DNA of 22,624 bases, taken from Pseudomonadota bacterium (GTDB lineage: Bacteria > Pseudomonadota > Alphaproteobacteria > Rhizobiales > Hyphomicrobiaceae). Shown in pieces: positions 1-7,067 of this stretch. The DNA lies in assembly GCA_023410905.1 (NCBI GenBank), contig JAEYPL010000036.1:1-22624 (forward strand). Direction: 5' to 3'. The notes beneath the pieces were generated by a model that worked only from the letters and a program-made list of their open reading frames with translations, ran no database searches and had not been told where the DNA came from. A program made the translations under genes and the position numbers. Each line of letters begins with the position of its first letter. Position 1 is the first letter of the stretch.

Positions 1-1
1 A

Positions 2-88
2 AAGAAGATCGGCGATCAGCTCACCGAGGATTGGCTGAAGAAGGCATCGGACGAGGGCAAGGCCGTCGTCTCGACTTATCGCAAGTAG
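2..88 (+). CDS. C-terminal end of probable TRAP transporter solute-binding protein (DctP-like), partial
   Basis: Only the last 28 codons and the TAG stop are in the window; the gene enters from the left edge. The tail contains the pattern TEDWLKKASDEGKAVVSTYRK-like residues: a Trp-Leu-Lys helix, then Asp-Glu-Gly, then a final Tyr-Arg-Lys. DctP-type TRAP periplasmic binding proteins often end this way. The identification rests on this short piece alone, so another exported binding protein is possible. It converges on the ThDP enzyme gene, with a hairpin between the two. Confidence 0.45.
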   Translation, partial: KKIGDQLTEDWLKKASDEGKAVVSTYRK

Positions 89-149
89 AATGGAAAGAGC
101 CAGTCGCTGCCGACCGGCTCTCCTGCACATTCTCTCCGATCACGATACG

Positions 150-174
150 TGAGCCGCGATCATGTCGCGGCTCA
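150..174. terminator. Hairpin between convergent genes, likely bidirectional terminator
   Basis: A perfect 10-bp stem, TGAGCCGCGA at 150-159 and TCGCGGCTCA at 165-174, encloses a 5-nt loop. It lies in the 93-bp gap between the stop of the partial plus-strand gene (88) and the stop of the minus-strand ThDP enzyme (182), where a shared terminator is expected. The trailing U-tract is poor in both directions, so Rho-independent activity is only likely. Confidence 0.55.
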
Positions 175-181
175 TCGCATT

Positions 182-1741
182 TCAGAGTGCGACTTCGATC
201 AGGTACGGCCCCTTTGATGCGAGGCCGGCGTCGATCGCCTTTGCGAGCTGCGTGCAATCCGTCGCACGCGATGCTTCGACGCCCATGCTCTTGGCCATAT
301 GAACCCAGTCGATCGAGGGATTGCCGATCGTCAGCATGTTAACGGCACGTGGCCCCGGATTGCGCACGCCCACATTGGTCAGCTCGCCGCGGAGGATATT
401 ATAGGTGCCGTTTGCGAAGATGAGCACCGTCACATCGAGGCCTTCGCGTGCCATCGTCCACAGCGACTGGATCGTGTACATGGCGCTGCCGTCACCGACG
501 AGCGCCATGACCTTGCGATCGGGACAGGCAACGGCGGCCCCAATGGCGACAGGCAAGGCGTAGCCAATCGAGCCGCCGCGATTGTTGATCCAGCTATGAG
601 GCGGTGCACCCGCGGTTTCCGGGAAGAACTCGCGGCCCGTCGTCACGCTCTCGTCCACGACGATGGCATTCTCGGGGATCTTCGCGCCGAGGATCGAAGC
701 GATACCGGCCGGACCGATGGGGCCTGTCGGAAGCGCGGGACGGCGCGGTGCTGCAACCCCGGCCGGTGGCGTGTTGAACGCATCGAGCTCGATGGCCAGC
801 GCCTCGAGGGCAGCTTCCATGTCTTCTTCGAGGCTCGCAAGCAGCGTTGTTTGCGTCTCCTTCGGCGTGAGGAGGCTCGGCTTGTTTGGATAGGCGAAGA
901 ACGCGACGGGCGCGCGCGCGCCGACGAGCACGAGGTTGCCGGCCGCCTCCATGACCTTGAGCGCCTGATCTACGACGTACGGGATGCGATTGACCTGGAC
1001 GCGACCGGCGCCGCGCTCGAGGCGCGTGTTGGCACCTTCCGTGAGAATGCCGCAGCCGGTCTTGGCGGCAATGCGGCCGGCGAGTTCGAGCGGACGCTCG
1101 CGCAGCGCAGCGCCACCCATGAGCAGCGTCGCCTTGGGGCTCTTGCGCAGCATCTCGGCGGCCGCCTTCACGGCATCACTCGATACCTTGGGAGGTGCTG
1201 TGCGTGGTGCCGTTTGGGCAATGCCGCTGGCCGGACCCCATGCGGTGTCGGCCGGCAGGATGAGTGTCGCGATCTGGCCCGGCGTCTGGCGTGCAGCCTC
1301 GATGGCGAGGGCGCCATCCGCAGCGATGCCTTCCGAGGTCGGCGACGACTTCACCCAGTGCGACATTGGGCCGGCAACGCCCTCGATGTCGGAAGTGAGC
1401 GGGGCATCATACGTGAGGTGATAGGTCGCGTGATCGCCGACGATGTTGACGATGCCGGAGCTCGCCTTCTTGGCGTTGTGGAGGTTGGCAAGACCGTTGG
1501 CGAGGCCTGGCCCGAGATGCAGCAGCGTCGAGGCCGGTTTGTCCAGCATGCGATAGTAGCCGTCGGCCGCGCCCGTTACGACGCCCTCGAACAAGCCCAG
1601 CACACAACGCATCCCCGGCACTTTGTCGAGTGCAGCGACGAAATGCATCTCCGACGTGCCAGGATTTGTGAAGCAGACGGTTACGTCGCCCGCAATCAGT
1701 GTCCGCACCAGGCTTTCCGCCCCGTTCATTTCGCTCGACAT
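182..1741 (-). CDS. Thiamine diphosphate-dependent enzyme, acetolactate synthase large subunit / benzoylformate decarboxylase-like
   Basis: This cytoplasmic enzyme of about 519 residues has the three-domain layout of the pyruvate-oxidase/decarboxylase superfamily. The N-terminal ThDP-binding domain shows FTNPGTSEMHF, followed by GLFEGVVTGAADGY, which contains the conserved glutamate that activates the cofactor. The C-terminal half has the ThDP/Mg motif starting GDGSAMYTIQSLW and running to an Asn-Gly-Thr-Tyr-Asn segment. Family members are usually annotated as acetolactate synthase large subunit, but no regulatory small subunit is nearby. A 2-oxoacid decarboxylase role is equally possible and the substrate is unknown. 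The start is uncertain: ATG at 1741 has a GGAG about 12 nt upstream; ATGs at 1759 and 1729 are also in frame, and 1729 would begin MNGAES, typical of the family. It is a single gene, convergent with the TRAP tail. Confidence 0.85.
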   Translation of the reverse strand: MSSEMNGAESLVRTLIAGDVTVCFTNPGTSEMHFVAALDKVPGMRCVLGLFEGVVTGAADGYYRMLDKPASTLLHLGPGLANGLANLHNAKKASSGIVNIVGDHATYHLTYDAPLTSDIEGVAGPMSHWVKSSPTSEGIAADGALAIEAARQTPGQIATLILPADTAWGPASGIAQTAPRTAPPKVSSDAVKAAAEMLRKSPKATLLMGGAALRERPLELAGRIAAKTGCGILTEGANTRLERGAGRVQVNRIPYVVDQALKVMEAAGNLVLVGARAPVAFFAYPNKPSLLTPKETQTTLLASLEEDMEAALEALAIELDAFNTPPAGVAAPRRPALPTGPIGPAGIASILGAKIPENAIVVDESVTTGREFFPETAGAPPHSWINNRGGSIGYALPVAIGAAVACPDRKVMALVGDGSAMYTIQSLWTMAREGLDVTVLIFANGTYNILRGELTNVGVRNPGPRAVNMLTIGNPSIDWVHMAKSMGVEASRATDCTQLAKAIDAGLASKGPYLIEVAL

Positions 1742-2030
1742 CGGCCTAGTTCGCTCCATCGCATGAAAAGTGCCCGCAATAACCTCGATCGGCGGACGGG
1801 CGCCGGGCGACAGTATGCCGAACCGCTCGAGGGTTCAAACCGCACCTGTAGCATGGGGGCATCAGCTATCGGCATGGAAATCGACTGCCCGCAACGGGCG
1901 GTGGCGGCCAACCGCTTATGGGGTAAGATGTCCGCAGCACGGGGGGCGCGGGGGCCGCAGCGTGCGCGTGGGACTGCTTGCCATCAGGTGAGCAGGGATA
2001 TTTCGAACAGTTCAGTCATTGAGTGGCGAC

Positions 2031-4331
2031 ATGAGCGTGGCTGCTGCCGGCGGACGTGCCGCCCGGTTTCTGGGGGAGTGGAGCCGCCCTGTCCTGCTGG
2101 CGCTGCTGGCAGCATTCTGGATCGCCGGCTCGACGGGTTCAGCCAGAGCCATCAAAGAGGCGGAGGCCGCTCAGGGGCCGCCCTACCACGTCGCGCTGTT
2201 CGTCAGCCCTCCGCGTGACGACCTTTGCCACGATCCCGGCGATCTTGCTGCCATTCGCCGTCTCGCGGCTGATGAGCAGGCGCGCATCAATCAGCGCGGA
2301 GGCGTCGCCGGCCGTCCGATCGCGATCAAGATCTTCGACGACGATCGCAATGACGCAAAAGCGATCGCGAACATGCGTGCCGTTCTCGCCGATAGCAACA
2401 TGATCGGCATGATCGGTCTCGGCAATTCCAATCGCGCCAAAGCAGTGTTCGATACGCTCGGCGAGGACATCCGTCGCAGCAGCATTCCTTTCCTGTCGGA
2501 AATCTCGGTTAGCGCTCTCTTCGCCGGACATCCGAACGTCTTCACCACACGTGCGTCGCAGGACGAAGAGCGGGCGCCCGTGATCGCCGCGTTCACACGC
2601 AGCATGGGCTTCAAGCGGCCGGCATTCGTCGGCGCATCGGGTTCCGTCCTCAGCGAGGCATTGCGTGAGAGCCTAGTTGGCCTCCTCGGCGATTCCGCAC
2701 TCGGCGGTGATCACCGCATCAAGGTCGTCGATGGCAAGCCGGACGCGGCAGAGATTTCGTCGATGGTGGCTGATCTCGTCCAGCGGCAGCCGGATTTCAT
2801 CTATCTCGCGGTCGGATCGCGGGCCAGCGGCGACGTCATCAGCGCGCTACAGGCTGCGGGCGTAACGCCGGCCATGTTTGTCGGTGGTCGCATCGACGCA
2901 ATCCCGGCCAAAGTGACGATGTCCTATCCGAGCCCCATCTATCAGCTCGCCTGGGACAGTCTGCCTGAACTCTACAATGGCCGCCTGCGCAAGCTGGCCG
3001 TGCTATCCCCGTCCAATCCCTGGATCTTCGAGGGGCGCAAGAATGCGCGCGCGCCGGGTTGGGCGAAGGGCGAATGCGAGGAACGCGCCGAGGTTCGCGG
3101 CATCCGTGATCCCTTCGAGCCGGCGAACATGCGTGCGATCGCCACGGGTGTTCGATACGCGGACATGATCTCGCTGATCGCCGGTGTCCTGCGGGGCGCG
3201 GATCGCAGCGCTGATGTTCAAACATTGCGCGCGGCAGCGGTGTCGAGGATCACGACCGCCTACGCCGTCGGGCGCGGCGCGTTCCGCGGCACGTTCGAGA
3301 ACTGGTCTTTCGATCCGACGACGCGCACGGCCGCGCGCACGCCCTTCATCATGATCCAGCCGCGCTCCCTCGGACGCCTGCAGCTCGCGCCTGTCCAATT
3401 CCGACGCGCACGCGATGGCACCTTCCGACGCATCCAGACGCTCTATATGGACATCGACCTCGTGAAGGCGCATCACGTCGACGACAACGAGAAGACGTAC
3501 TTTGCGGAGTTCTATCTGTCGCTGCACGACAATGCCGAAATCGACATCAGCGAGATCGACTTCGCGAACGCCTATATCGACCCGCGCACGCATGGCCGGC
3601 AGCTCACGATCGAGCCCCTGCACGGCGGCGCCAGCGATCGGATCTATCCGGCATCGATGAAAGTCTACAAGGTCGTCGGAAGGTTCCTCTTCGAGCCGCG
3701 ACTGGAGACATACCCCTTCGACACGCAGAGTTTCTCCATCGAAGTCCAGCCGCGCCGCAGCGATGCGGCCTTCATCGTCCAGCCGCCGCCCGTGTCACTG
3801 CGTGACGCACGTGTCATCACCGAGAACTGGGCGCCTGTCGCACATTATGTAGGCTATGATGAAGATTTCGTGCCGGTGATCGATTCCTTCACGCATGAAG
3901 CGAGCGTCGCGCCGTTTTACAAGGCGAGCTTCGTCTGGCAGATGCGGCGCGAAACGACCGACTATTTTCTCCGCGTGGTCGTACCGCTCGGCTTCATTCT
4001 GGGTATCGCTTATCTATCAATCTTCATTCCCATGTCGCGCTTCGACTCAATCGTGGCGATCCAAGTGACCGCGCTGCTCTCGGCGGTGGCGCTGTATATA
4101 TCGTTGCCGAAGCTTGATTCCGACACGGCGACACTCTCGGATCGAATTTTCGTTTTCGACTACATGATGGTGAGCATCATGATCGCGATCACGGTGCTCA
4201 GGATCAATCCGCTTATTGCTGCGCGGCGCTGGCTGGTCAGTGCGCTGGAATTCCTGCATGTCGCGATCATTCCAGCGCTCGTGGTGGTCGCCGCGTACTA
4301 TGTCTACGGCATGAGTACCGCCAATCAGTAG
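2031..4331 (+). CDS. Pentameric ligand-gated ion channel fused to an N-terminal periplasmic binding-protein domain
   Basis: This 766-residue exported membrane protein has two receptor modules. Residues 1-40 form a signal peptide (Arg-rich start, hydrophobic core, SARA cleavage site). Residues about 50-460 resemble a type I periplasmic binding protein of the LivJ/amino-acid family: NQRGGVAGRPI, a DDDRNDAKAI stretch, GMIGLGNS and IPFLSEIS. Residues about 470-644 look like the beta-sandwich extracellular domain of a pLGIC, with the diagnostic Pro-loop YPFDTQ at 561-566 and no Cys pair, as in prokaryotic members. Four membrane segments follow: M1 647-668, M2 673-692, M3 704-725 and M4 743-760, with the post-M2 LPKL motif. 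The reader can infer a ligand-gated inner-membrane channel whose gate may respond to a small molecule bound by the N-terminal domain. ATG 2031 was chosen over an upstream TTG at 2019 because a GAG lies 7 nt before it. It appears monocistronic. Confidence 0.9.
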   Translation: MSVAAAGGRAARFLGEWSRPVLLALLAAFWIAGSTGSARAIKEAEAAQGPPYHVALFVSPPRDDLCHDPGDLAAIRRLAADEQARINQRGGVAGRPIAIKIFDDDRNDAKAIANMRAVLADSNMIGMIGLGNSNRAKAVFDTLGEDIRRSSIPFLSEISVSALFAGHPNVFTTRASQDEERAPVIAAFTRSMGFKRPAFVGASGSVLSEALRESLVGLLGDSALGGDHRIKVVDGKPDAAEISSMVADLVQRQPDFIYLAVGSRASGDVISALQAAGVTPAMFVGGRIDAIPAKVTMSYPSPIYQLAWDSLPELYNGRLRKLAVLSPSNPWIFEGRKNARAPGWAKGECEERAEVRGIRDPFEPANMRAIATGVRYADMISLIAGVLRGADRSADVQTLRAAAVSRITTAYAVGRGAFRGTFENWSFDPTTRTAARTPFIMIQPRSLGRLQLAPVQFRRARDGTFRRIQTLYMDIDLVKAHHVDDNEKTYFAEFYLSLHDNAEIDISEIDFANAYIDPRTHGRQLTIEPLHGGASDRIYPASMKVYKVVGRFLFEPRLETYPFDTQSFSIEVQPRRSDAAFIVQPPPVSLRDARVITENWAPVAHYVGYDEDFVPVIDSFTHEASVAPFYKASFVWQMRRETTDYFLRVVVPLGFILGIAYLSIFIPMSRFDSIVAIQVTALLSAVALYISLPKLDSDTATLSDRIFVFDYMMVSIMIAITVLRINPLIAARRWLVSALEFLHVAIIPALVVVAAYYVYGMSTANQ

Positions 4332-4551
4332 GCGGCTTCCATGGCTGCGTTGCCCCTGAATGGCTGTCAGTATCGTGTCCTCGTGATCTGACGACGTCAA
4401 ACGCCAGCTCGCGCGCAGTCATAGCGGGGCGGAACGCACGCCGTGTGAAAGGAGTTGTTCCCCGAGTGCGCGGCGCGAGGGGGATCACGACGCCAGAAGG
4501 TCATGTCTCCGACACTTTTTGTCCGTAGCCGCGTGACGACGAAAGCCGCCG

Positions 4552-4571
4552 ACACGGAATGTTCCGCGTCG
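4552..4571. promoter_or_regulatory. Palindrome upstream of the OmpA-family gene
   Basis: A 20-bp imperfect inverted repeat, GAC-a-CGGAA-tg-TTCCG-c-GTC, lies 33 bp before the start codon at 4604. It could be an operator or a 5' UTR hairpin. I do not recognise the regulator. The rest of the 272-bp gap between 4331 and 4604 shows nothing convincing: no clear promoter and no terminator for the channel gene. Confidence 0.25.
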
Positions 4572-4603
4572 CGACAGTCGACACATGCAGAGGCGGAAAC
4601 GCA

Positions 4604-6364
4604 ATGACACGACGTACCAAGGGTTCGAAACTGCTGCCGCTGGCGATGACCGCCGCGCTTGCGGGGACGAGTTGGATCGGACTTGCCGGAGGGCCGACTG
4701 TGCCGGAGGCGCAGGCCCAGCGGTCACAGGAAAAGGACGACGATCAGGATCGCCGCCAGCGCGAGCAGAAGCGCGAGAGGCCTCAGGAGCGTGGTCAAGA
4801 TCGCGGCCAGGATCGCGGACGCTCCGGCGAGCGGGCGGCACCGCCGCAGCAGCAGGAGCGAGCCGCACCGCAACAAGACCAGCGCGGGCGCCAGGATCGC
4901 GGCGAGCGGCCCGGTCGTGAAGAGCGGCGCGACGAGAGGCGCGATCGCGCGGCTCCGCAGCCGCCGCCACAGCAGCAGCCTCAGCAGGTTCAGCCCCAGA
5001 CTCCGCCACAGCGTCCGGAGTTCGGCCGCACGGCGCCTCCAGGCGGACCCAAAGGTGAGCAACCACAACAGCGTCAGGTCGCGCCGCCTCGGCAGACAGA
5101 GCCGCAGGGACGCCCCGACGTCGGGCGTGGTCCGCCGCCGGGTGGTCCGAAAGGTGAGCCAGAGCAGCAGCGCCAAGTCGCACCGCAACGCGACGAACGT
5201 CGCGATGACGATGGACGGCGCGGTCGCGGCCCTGATCAGGCACGGCCCGAGCAGTCGGATCAATCCCGCGATCGCCGCGATGCCGGACCTGATCGTGGTG
5301 GCCCGGACCGCGATCGATTTGGGCAACAGCCGGGGCAGCGCGATGGGCGCCCGGATGGCCGCCCACCGGAAGGGCCGCCTCGCTTCGGTGGTCGCGACGG
5401 ACCTAGAGAAGGCCGTTGGCAGCGTCCGCCACGCAGCGGTCCGGAGCGTCTCGATGAGGTGAAGAAGGGCCGCGTGGAGCGCGTCGAGGGTGGCCGCCGT
5501 GTGATCGAGGAGCCGGGCAATCGCGTCATTATTCGCGATCAGGGCCGCATGGTTATCCGCCGCGACGAAGGCCGTGCATTCGAGCGCTTCAGCCCCAACG
5601 CCCGCTCGCGGGATCTGGGCGAAGGACGCCGCGAGACGTATTTCGAGCGTCCCGACGGATCGCGCGTCTATACGGAAGTGGATCGTAACGGCCGCATTCT
5701 GCGCCGCTGGCGCCGCGACCGTGGCGGACACGAGGTCGTCTTCATCGACAATCGCCGCTTCTATCGCAATGTCGGAATTGGCGTCGGTATCGGCGCTCTG
5801 GGTGTTGGCGTCGGCTTGGCGCTCGCGCCGCCGCCGGTTGCGATTCCGCGCAATCGATACATCGTGGACTATGATGAGGCCTCGGATGACGATCTCTATG
5901 AGGCACTCTCGGCGCCGCCGGTCGGCCGTCTCGAGCGGAGCTATTCGCTAGACGAGATCCGCTACAGCGGCACGCTGCGCGATTACATGCGCCGCATCGA
6001 TCTCGATACGGTCAACTTCGAGTTCGGCTCGTTCGAGGTGGCGCAGGACCAGTATCCGAAGCTCGAGCGCCTTGCGCGCATCGTTCAGCGGATGCTGGAG
6101 CGCAACGAGGCCGAGATGTTCCTCATCGAGGGGCATACGGACGCTGTCGGATCCGATGAGGACAATCTGACTCTGTCCGATCGGCGTGCGGAGTCGGTCG
6201 CCGATATCCTCGTCTACGAGTTCGGCATTCCGGTCGAAAACCTCGTCACGCAGGGCTATGGCGAGCAGTATCTCAAGATACAGACCGAGGCTGCAGAGCG
6301 GCAGAATCGGCGCGTTGCCTTCCGTCGCATCACTCCGCTGCTCGGTGAGTTCCGCGATCGCTAG
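4604..6364 (+). CDS. OmpA-family protein with long Arg/Gln/Pro/Asp-rich region
   Basis: A 586-residue exported protein. Residues 1-38 are a signal peptide ending PEAQA. Residues about 40-300 are low complexity, rich in Q, R, D, P and G, and include a duplicated unit containing PPGGPKGE and QQRQVAP at residues 140-163 and 173-196. A region rich in basic and acidic residues (RRVIEE, NRVIIRD) leads to a short Gly/Val/Ala hydrophobic stretch at about 389-412. The C-terminal OmpA peptidoglycan-binding domain (about 472-586) has FEFGSFEV, IEGHTDAVGS and NLTLSDRRAESV, followed by the usual NRRV tail. It probably anchors the envelope to the cell wall. Start 4604 is preceded by GAGG about 10 nt upstream and yields a clean signal peptide; an in-frame ATG at 4559 would not. 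A strong terminator follows. Confidence 0.9.
   Translation: MTRRTKGSKLLPLAMTAALAGTSWIGLAGGPTVPEAQAQRSQEKDDDQDRRQREQKRERPQERGQDRGQDRGRSGERAAPPQQQERAAPQQDQRGRQDRGERPGREERRDERRDRAAPQPPPQQQPQQVQPQTPPQRPEFGRTAPPGGPKGEQPQQRQVAPPRQTEPQGRPDVGRGPPPGGPKGEPEQQRQVAPQRDERRDDDGRRGRGPDQARPEQSDQSRDRRDAGPDRGGPDRDRFGQQPGQRDGRPDGRPPEGPPRFGGRDGPREGRWQRPPRSGPERLDEVKKGRVERVEGGRRVIEEPGNRVIIRDQGRMVIRRDEGRAFERFSPNARSRDLGEGRRETYFERPDGSRVYTEVDRNGRILRRWRRDRGGHEVVFIDNRRFYRNVGIGVGIGALGVGVGLALAPPPVAIPRNRYIVDYDEASDDDLYEALSAPPVGRLERSYSLDEIRYSGTLRDYMRRIDLDTVNFEFGSFEVAQDQYPKLERLARIVQRMLERNEAEMFLIEGHTDAVGSDEDNLTLSDRRAESVADILVYEFGIPVENLVTQGYGEQYLKIQTEAAERQNRRVAFRRITPLLGEFRDR
5021..5191 (+). repeat. Two-copy in-frame coding repeat, 33-codon period
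   Basis: Two copies of a 24-residue unit (5021-5092 and 5120-5191) encode a shared pattern: Gly-Arg, two residues, PPGGPKGE, two residues, QQRQVAP, one residue, Arg. The DNA copies have diverged at wobble positions while the protein is conserved, so the duplication is old and kept at protein level. It lies inside the low-complexity stalk of the OmpA-family protein. Confidence 0.7.
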
Positions 6365-6388
6365 CACTGACATCGCGATCTGAGACAA

Positions 6389-6422
6389 GAAGGGAGCCAC
6401 GGCGCCGCCGCAGGCTCCCTTC
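6389..6422 (+). terminator. Strong stem-loop terminator after the OmpA-family gene
   Basis: A perfect 10-bp stem, GAAGGGAGCC at 6389-6398 and GGCTCCCTTC at 6413-6422, with a 14-nt GC-rich loop and a following TCATTTC. It starts 25 bp after the OmpA stop codon. On the minus strand it would also sit just beyond the end of the broken HEXXH gene, so it may once have served both. Confidence 0.75.
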
Positions 6423-6910
6423 TCATTTCGGGCGCCGCTTTTCCGGATTCGCTCGCCGTCGAACGCCTTCAGGAATAGTGCGCGGGCTTCGGCCGGAAGC
6501 GACGCGATCTGCATGGCATAGGCCGGATATTCGTACGAGGCCTGGTTCTGCGCGCTCTGCTTCATGTTCTGATGCATCACGCCGTGCACGACCTCGTGGA
6601 CAGCCAGGCTCTGAAAGAATGTGCGGTGCGGAATGCCTCCGTAGGGGGTTCCTTGCATTAGAGTCGAGATGCTGGCGAGGCGCGCGAGCGCGATGTGTCG
6701 CGCCGCGAGATCGTAATAACCGAAGATTGGCCCAGCCAAAGGTCGAGATCGACTAGCCCGCGCTGGCGTGAACGCCGCCTCATCGGATCGTCTGTGCCTG
6801 CGGTGGAGGCGGCCACGATCGCTCGCCGTTAACCTCACGCCGTGCGGCTCGGCGTGATGAGCGCGTACTATTCTTGAGCATTGGGGCGGAACGCCGTTTC
6901 TACGGGGCAA
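6423..6910 (-). pseudogene. Degraded fragment of a HEXXH-motif (DUF6639-like) putative metalloprotease gene
   Basis: In one minus-strand frame, 6735 to about 6440 encodes a convincing protein-like stretch: FGYYDLAARHI, then GTPYGGIPHRTFFQSL, the zinc-protease-type motif HEVVHGVMH, then EYPAYAMQIASLP and ARALFLKAF. This order resembles the core of small exported HEXXH proteins of the DUF6639 type, which I recall only from memory. The upstream codons (6736-6910) are Arg-rich and lack a signal peptide. Downstream the frame runs unnaturally through the OmpA terminator into antisense of that gene. A +1 shift near 6455 would give a stop at 6423-6425, right beside the terminator. I therefore read it as a frameshifted remnant missing its N-terminus. 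The exact limits are uncertain. Confidence 0.45.
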
Positions 6911-6973
6911 TGGAGTGTGGGATGGCCATTTCGATCGCTCTTAAGCGCCCGTTTGCTTTCCGCTTTTTGTGAT

Positions 6974-7001
6974 TTGCTTCTGCTTCGTCGCGATCGATAT
7001 T
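6974..7001 (+). promoter_or_regulatory. Possible sigma-70-type promoter for the flavin monooxygenase
   Basis: TTGCTT (6974-6979), a 16-bp spacer and GATATT (6996-7001) lie about 67 bp before the start codon at 7068. The match is only moderate, and such matches occur by chance. Apart from this and the gene remnant, the gap between 6423 and 7067 shows nothing else I can support. Confidence 0.25.
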
Positions 7002-7067
7002 TGGCGTCGGAAAATGAGAGCGGGAATAGCCCCACCCGCCGACGGCCCGCAACCCGACGAGGCGAGC

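Noticed and set aside
1742..2030. Promoter or operator in the 289-bp gap between the divergent ThDP and channel genes
   Set aside because: I looked for hexamer pairs and palindromes and saw none convincing, although both genes must be transcribed from here.
299..2218. Long plus-strand open frame of 639 codons opposite the ThDP enzyme
   Set aside because: It is antisense to a gene with clear ThDP motifs, is Arg/His-rich without any domain, and runs on into the start of the channel gene. It is a high-GC shadow frame.
4760..5400. Possible tandem repeat or CRISPR-like array from recurring CGCGAC/GATCGCGG-like motifs
   Set aside because: Spacing is irregular and always in codon phase. It reflects Arg-Asp-Arg-rich coding sequence, not an array.
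4485..5731. Minus-strand open frames of 293 and 335 codons opposite the OmpA-family gene
   Set aside because: They mirror the low-complexity GC-rich region and consist of Ala/Arg/Leu runs. The plus strand has a signal peptide and an OmpA domain, so these are shadows.
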